64,000 nt of DNA, taken from assembly GCF_014636865.1 (NCBI RefSeq), contig NZ_BMER01000001.1, positions 1,228,718 to 1,292,717 on the forward strand, written 5' to 3'. Shown here one piece after another: positions 62,472 through 64,000 of the stretch (position 1 is the stretch's first letter; each line of letters opens with the position of its first letter). A model generated the notes under the pieces. The model did not search any database, was not told the DNA's origin, and was given only the letters and a program-made list of their open reading frames with translations. Origin of the DNA: Parapedobacter pyrenivorans (GTDB lineage: Bacteria; Bacteroidota; Bacteroidia; Sphingobacteriales; Sphingobacteriaceae). A program made the position numbers and the translations under genes.

Positions 62472-64000
62472 TTATAACGCAAATGATAGATTGAAGCCAA
62501 ACGTCCTTGTCGTTGGAAGTGTTGCTACTTCATACCCCTGCGCCGCTGAATTAGGAGCAAAAGCGCCTTCGGGTGTAATCCCCATCTGCTTCATTTGCGG
62601 GTCGCGTTTGAGGTAAAACAGGTTCCGGCCTACCAAAGACAATTTAACACTATTGAAAGGTGTTTTCGCCAAGAAACCCGGCCTAAACGCATACCCTAAT
62701 GTTAACTCCCGCAATGCAATGTAATCGGCATCCAACACAAAATCCTCTCCGACGTTTCCCCACGCCCGCTGTGCGTAGTAGTCTTGAGAAGTTAGCACGA
62801 TATCACTTTGCTTATACGTGCCATCTTCCTGCAAGATAACCCCGTCATTGATCAGGTTTTCCCTATCGCTGGTGAATACACCGGTTCCTTTGCGTGTCTG
62901 CTGATCTTTACTGAACGAATAGACCTGTCCGCCCAAGCGGATATCGAACAGCCCACTTAGCGAAAGGCCTTTATAAGCAAACGTGCTCGTCAACCCACCA
63001 AGAAAATCAGGTTGAATATTCCCCAAAACCACTTGCTCTGCGGCACGTTGAACAATACCCGTTTCGCCAAGCAACAAGCGGCCGTCATCCGTACGGAGAA
63101 ACGGGAACCCGACGATATTACCATAGGCTTCACCAACTCTCGCCTCTATTCGTCCGTTTGCGTTATCAATCAGTACGTGCGTCGAAATATTTGGAGCCAA
63201 CGAAATGACTTTTGAACGGTTTCTTGAAAAGTTCAGTGAAAGATCCCAGCGGAAATTGCCTATCGCAAGCGGTGTTCCGTTAACCAGTAACTCAACGCCA
63301 TGGTTTCGTATTTCACCTGCATTGATTACGCGTGTAGCGTAGCCCGTGGCCATCGATACCTGAACCGGTAAGATCTGGTTTTTGGTGGATTGCGAATAAT
63401 AGGTGAAATCGATCGCCAACCGGTTCTTAAAAAACCTCAACTCGGTGCCGGCTTCATAGCCGGTAGTCAGCTCATTCTTCAAGTCAATAAGCGGCACCTG
63501 GCTGCGCAATGTGGCATACGGCAACCCCGCTCCATATCCCACCATGTCAAGGGCGTAGCCGCCAGTCGTTTGAAAGGGCAACGCATCGTTACCCGCCTGC
63601 GCAACAGAGAGCCGAATTTTACCGAAAGACAATACCGGGTTGTTGCTCATGCCAAGCGCGTCCGTGAAGACGAAACTCGCGGCAACGGATGGATAGAAAA
63701 ACGAATTGTTGTTTAGTCCCAAGGTGGACGACCAGTCGTTCCGCCCGGTGATGTCCAAAAACAAATAGTCTTTAAAGCCGACCTGCCCCGCGAAGTATAC
63801 GGAATTCATCTGTTTCCGACTCAACGAATTCCGCGGCGTTACCAGCTGCGCATTGCTGATGTGATACACGTAGGGGATATTCAGATTCTGTCCGTCTAAT
63901 CCGACAACCTCCTGTTTACGATTTAAGTGGTTTGCACCCACAGAAAAATACCCTTTGAAATTTTCCGACAGGTCGCCATTTGCAGTTAATAACAGGTCGA
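62472..64000 (-). CDS. SusC/RagA-family TonB-linked outer-membrane protein, N-terminus cut by window edge
   Basis: About 508 C-terminal residues of a TonB-linked barrel; the frame is open to base 64000. Visible parts include barrel strands (YLFLDITGRNDWSSTL, FYPSVAASFVF), DADYIALRELTLGYAF and a terminal strand TRTFGFNLSFAL. It heads the locus 3 operon; signal, plug and promoter lie outside the window. Confidence 0.93.
   Translation of the reverse strand, partial: DLLLTANGDLSENFKGYFSVGANHLNRKQEVVGLDGQNLNIPYVYHISNAQLVTPRNSLSRKQMNSVYFAGQVGFKDYLFLDITGRNDWSSTLGLNNNSFFYPSVAASFVFTDALGMSNNPVLSFGKIRLSVAQAGNDALPFQTTGGYALDMVGYGAGLPYATLRSQVPLIDLKNELTTGYEAGTELRFFKNRLAIDFTYYSQSTKNQILPVQVSMATGYATRVINAGEIRNHGVELLVNGTPLAIGNFRWDLSLNFSRNRSKVISLAPNISTHVLIDNANGRIEARVGEAYGNIVGFPFLRTDDGRLLLGETGIVQRAAEQVVLGNIQPDFLGGLTSTFAYKGLSLSGLFDIRLGGQVYSFSKDQQTRKGTGVFTSDRENLINDGVILQEDGTYKQSDIVLTSQDYYAQRAWGNVGEDFVLDADYIALRELTLGYAFRPGFLAKTPFNSVKLSLVGRNLFYLKRDPQMKQMGITPEGAFAPNSAAQGYEVATLPTTRTFGFNLSFAL

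Noticed and set aside
1-64000. CRISPR arrays, tRNA or rRNA genes, intact transposases, phage genes
   Set aside because: No regularly spaced repeats, RNA-gene signatures or transposase/integrase motifs were seen by reading; a covariance-model search was not possible.

Overview
The window is a stretch of chromosome from a Bacteroidota bacterium, most likely a soil or plant-associated member of the Sphingobacteriaceae (Parapedobacter-like; genus not certain). The evidence is three SusC/SusD outer-membrane glycan-import pairs, many SPII lipoproteins, sulfatases, a PQQ/cytochrome c dehydrogenase and a TTTG-N19-TAnnTTTG promoter. No rRNA, tRNA, CRISPR array, phage or intact insertion sequence was seen.

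Locus 1 (1-14299) is a LacI-controlled catabolic cluster. On the minus strand an MFS permease, a TIM-barrel isomerase, a Gfo/Idh/MocA oxidoreductase, a PhyH-type dioxygenase, a PQQ/haem c lipoprotein dehydrogenase and two exported paralogous TIM-barrel proteins form one operon (13072 to 4855) ending in a hairpin terminator. A SusC/SusD pair follows with its own promoter region. The divergent LacI gene (13217-14299), the operon and the SusC gene all carry the same palindrome, AGTCAACGTTGACT or a one-base variant, which defines a local regulon. The gene set suggests oxidation and rearrangement of a glycoside, partly in the periplasm.

Region 14400-22400 is a low-density, partly decayed zone. It holds an orphan crystallin-like protein, a tandem pair of exported paralogues, a truncated FtsX/MacB permease, a small membrane protein, a possible small RNA with a strong terminator, a possible antitoxin remnant, a frameshifted metallophosphoesterase and a GH127/DUF1680 pseudogene with an internal deletion plus a frameshift.

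Locus 2 (22415-47633) is the centrepiece. A GntR/FadR regulator is divergent from a 21-gene, 24-kb operon with no gap over 25 bp. It encodes SusC/SusD, four sialidase-like beta-propeller proteins, two SGNH esterases, two DHDPS/NAL-family aldolases, a NanM-like Kelch epimerase and an MFS transporter. It also encodes two SDRs, an aldo/keto reductase, an SMP-30 lactonase and an unusual amino-group module (aspartoacylase-like hydrolase, threonine-synthase-like PLP enzyme, RidA, M81/MlrC metallohydrolase, GSA-aminomutase-like aminotransferase). It looks like a sialic-acid (nan) locus that lacks the usual ManNAc epimerase/kinase steps and has replaced them with amino-acid-style chemistry. This suggests catabolism of a modified ulosonic or amino sugar acid.

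Region 47856-52006 holds unrelated small genes: a DUF4345-like membrane protein, a Crp/Fnr regulator, an AraC regulator, an AHL-lactonase-like MBL protein, an NTF2-like protein and an EamA transporter. Locus 3 (64000-52035, minus strand) is a third SusC/SusD cluster. It has an enolase-superfamily epimerase, a FucP-like MFS transporter, an NRAMP-like transporter lacking the canonical metal-binding motif, an NAD-dependent epimerase, a third DHDPS-family protein and two lipoprotein sulfatases. The SusD at 1 and the SusC at 64000 are cut by the window edges.
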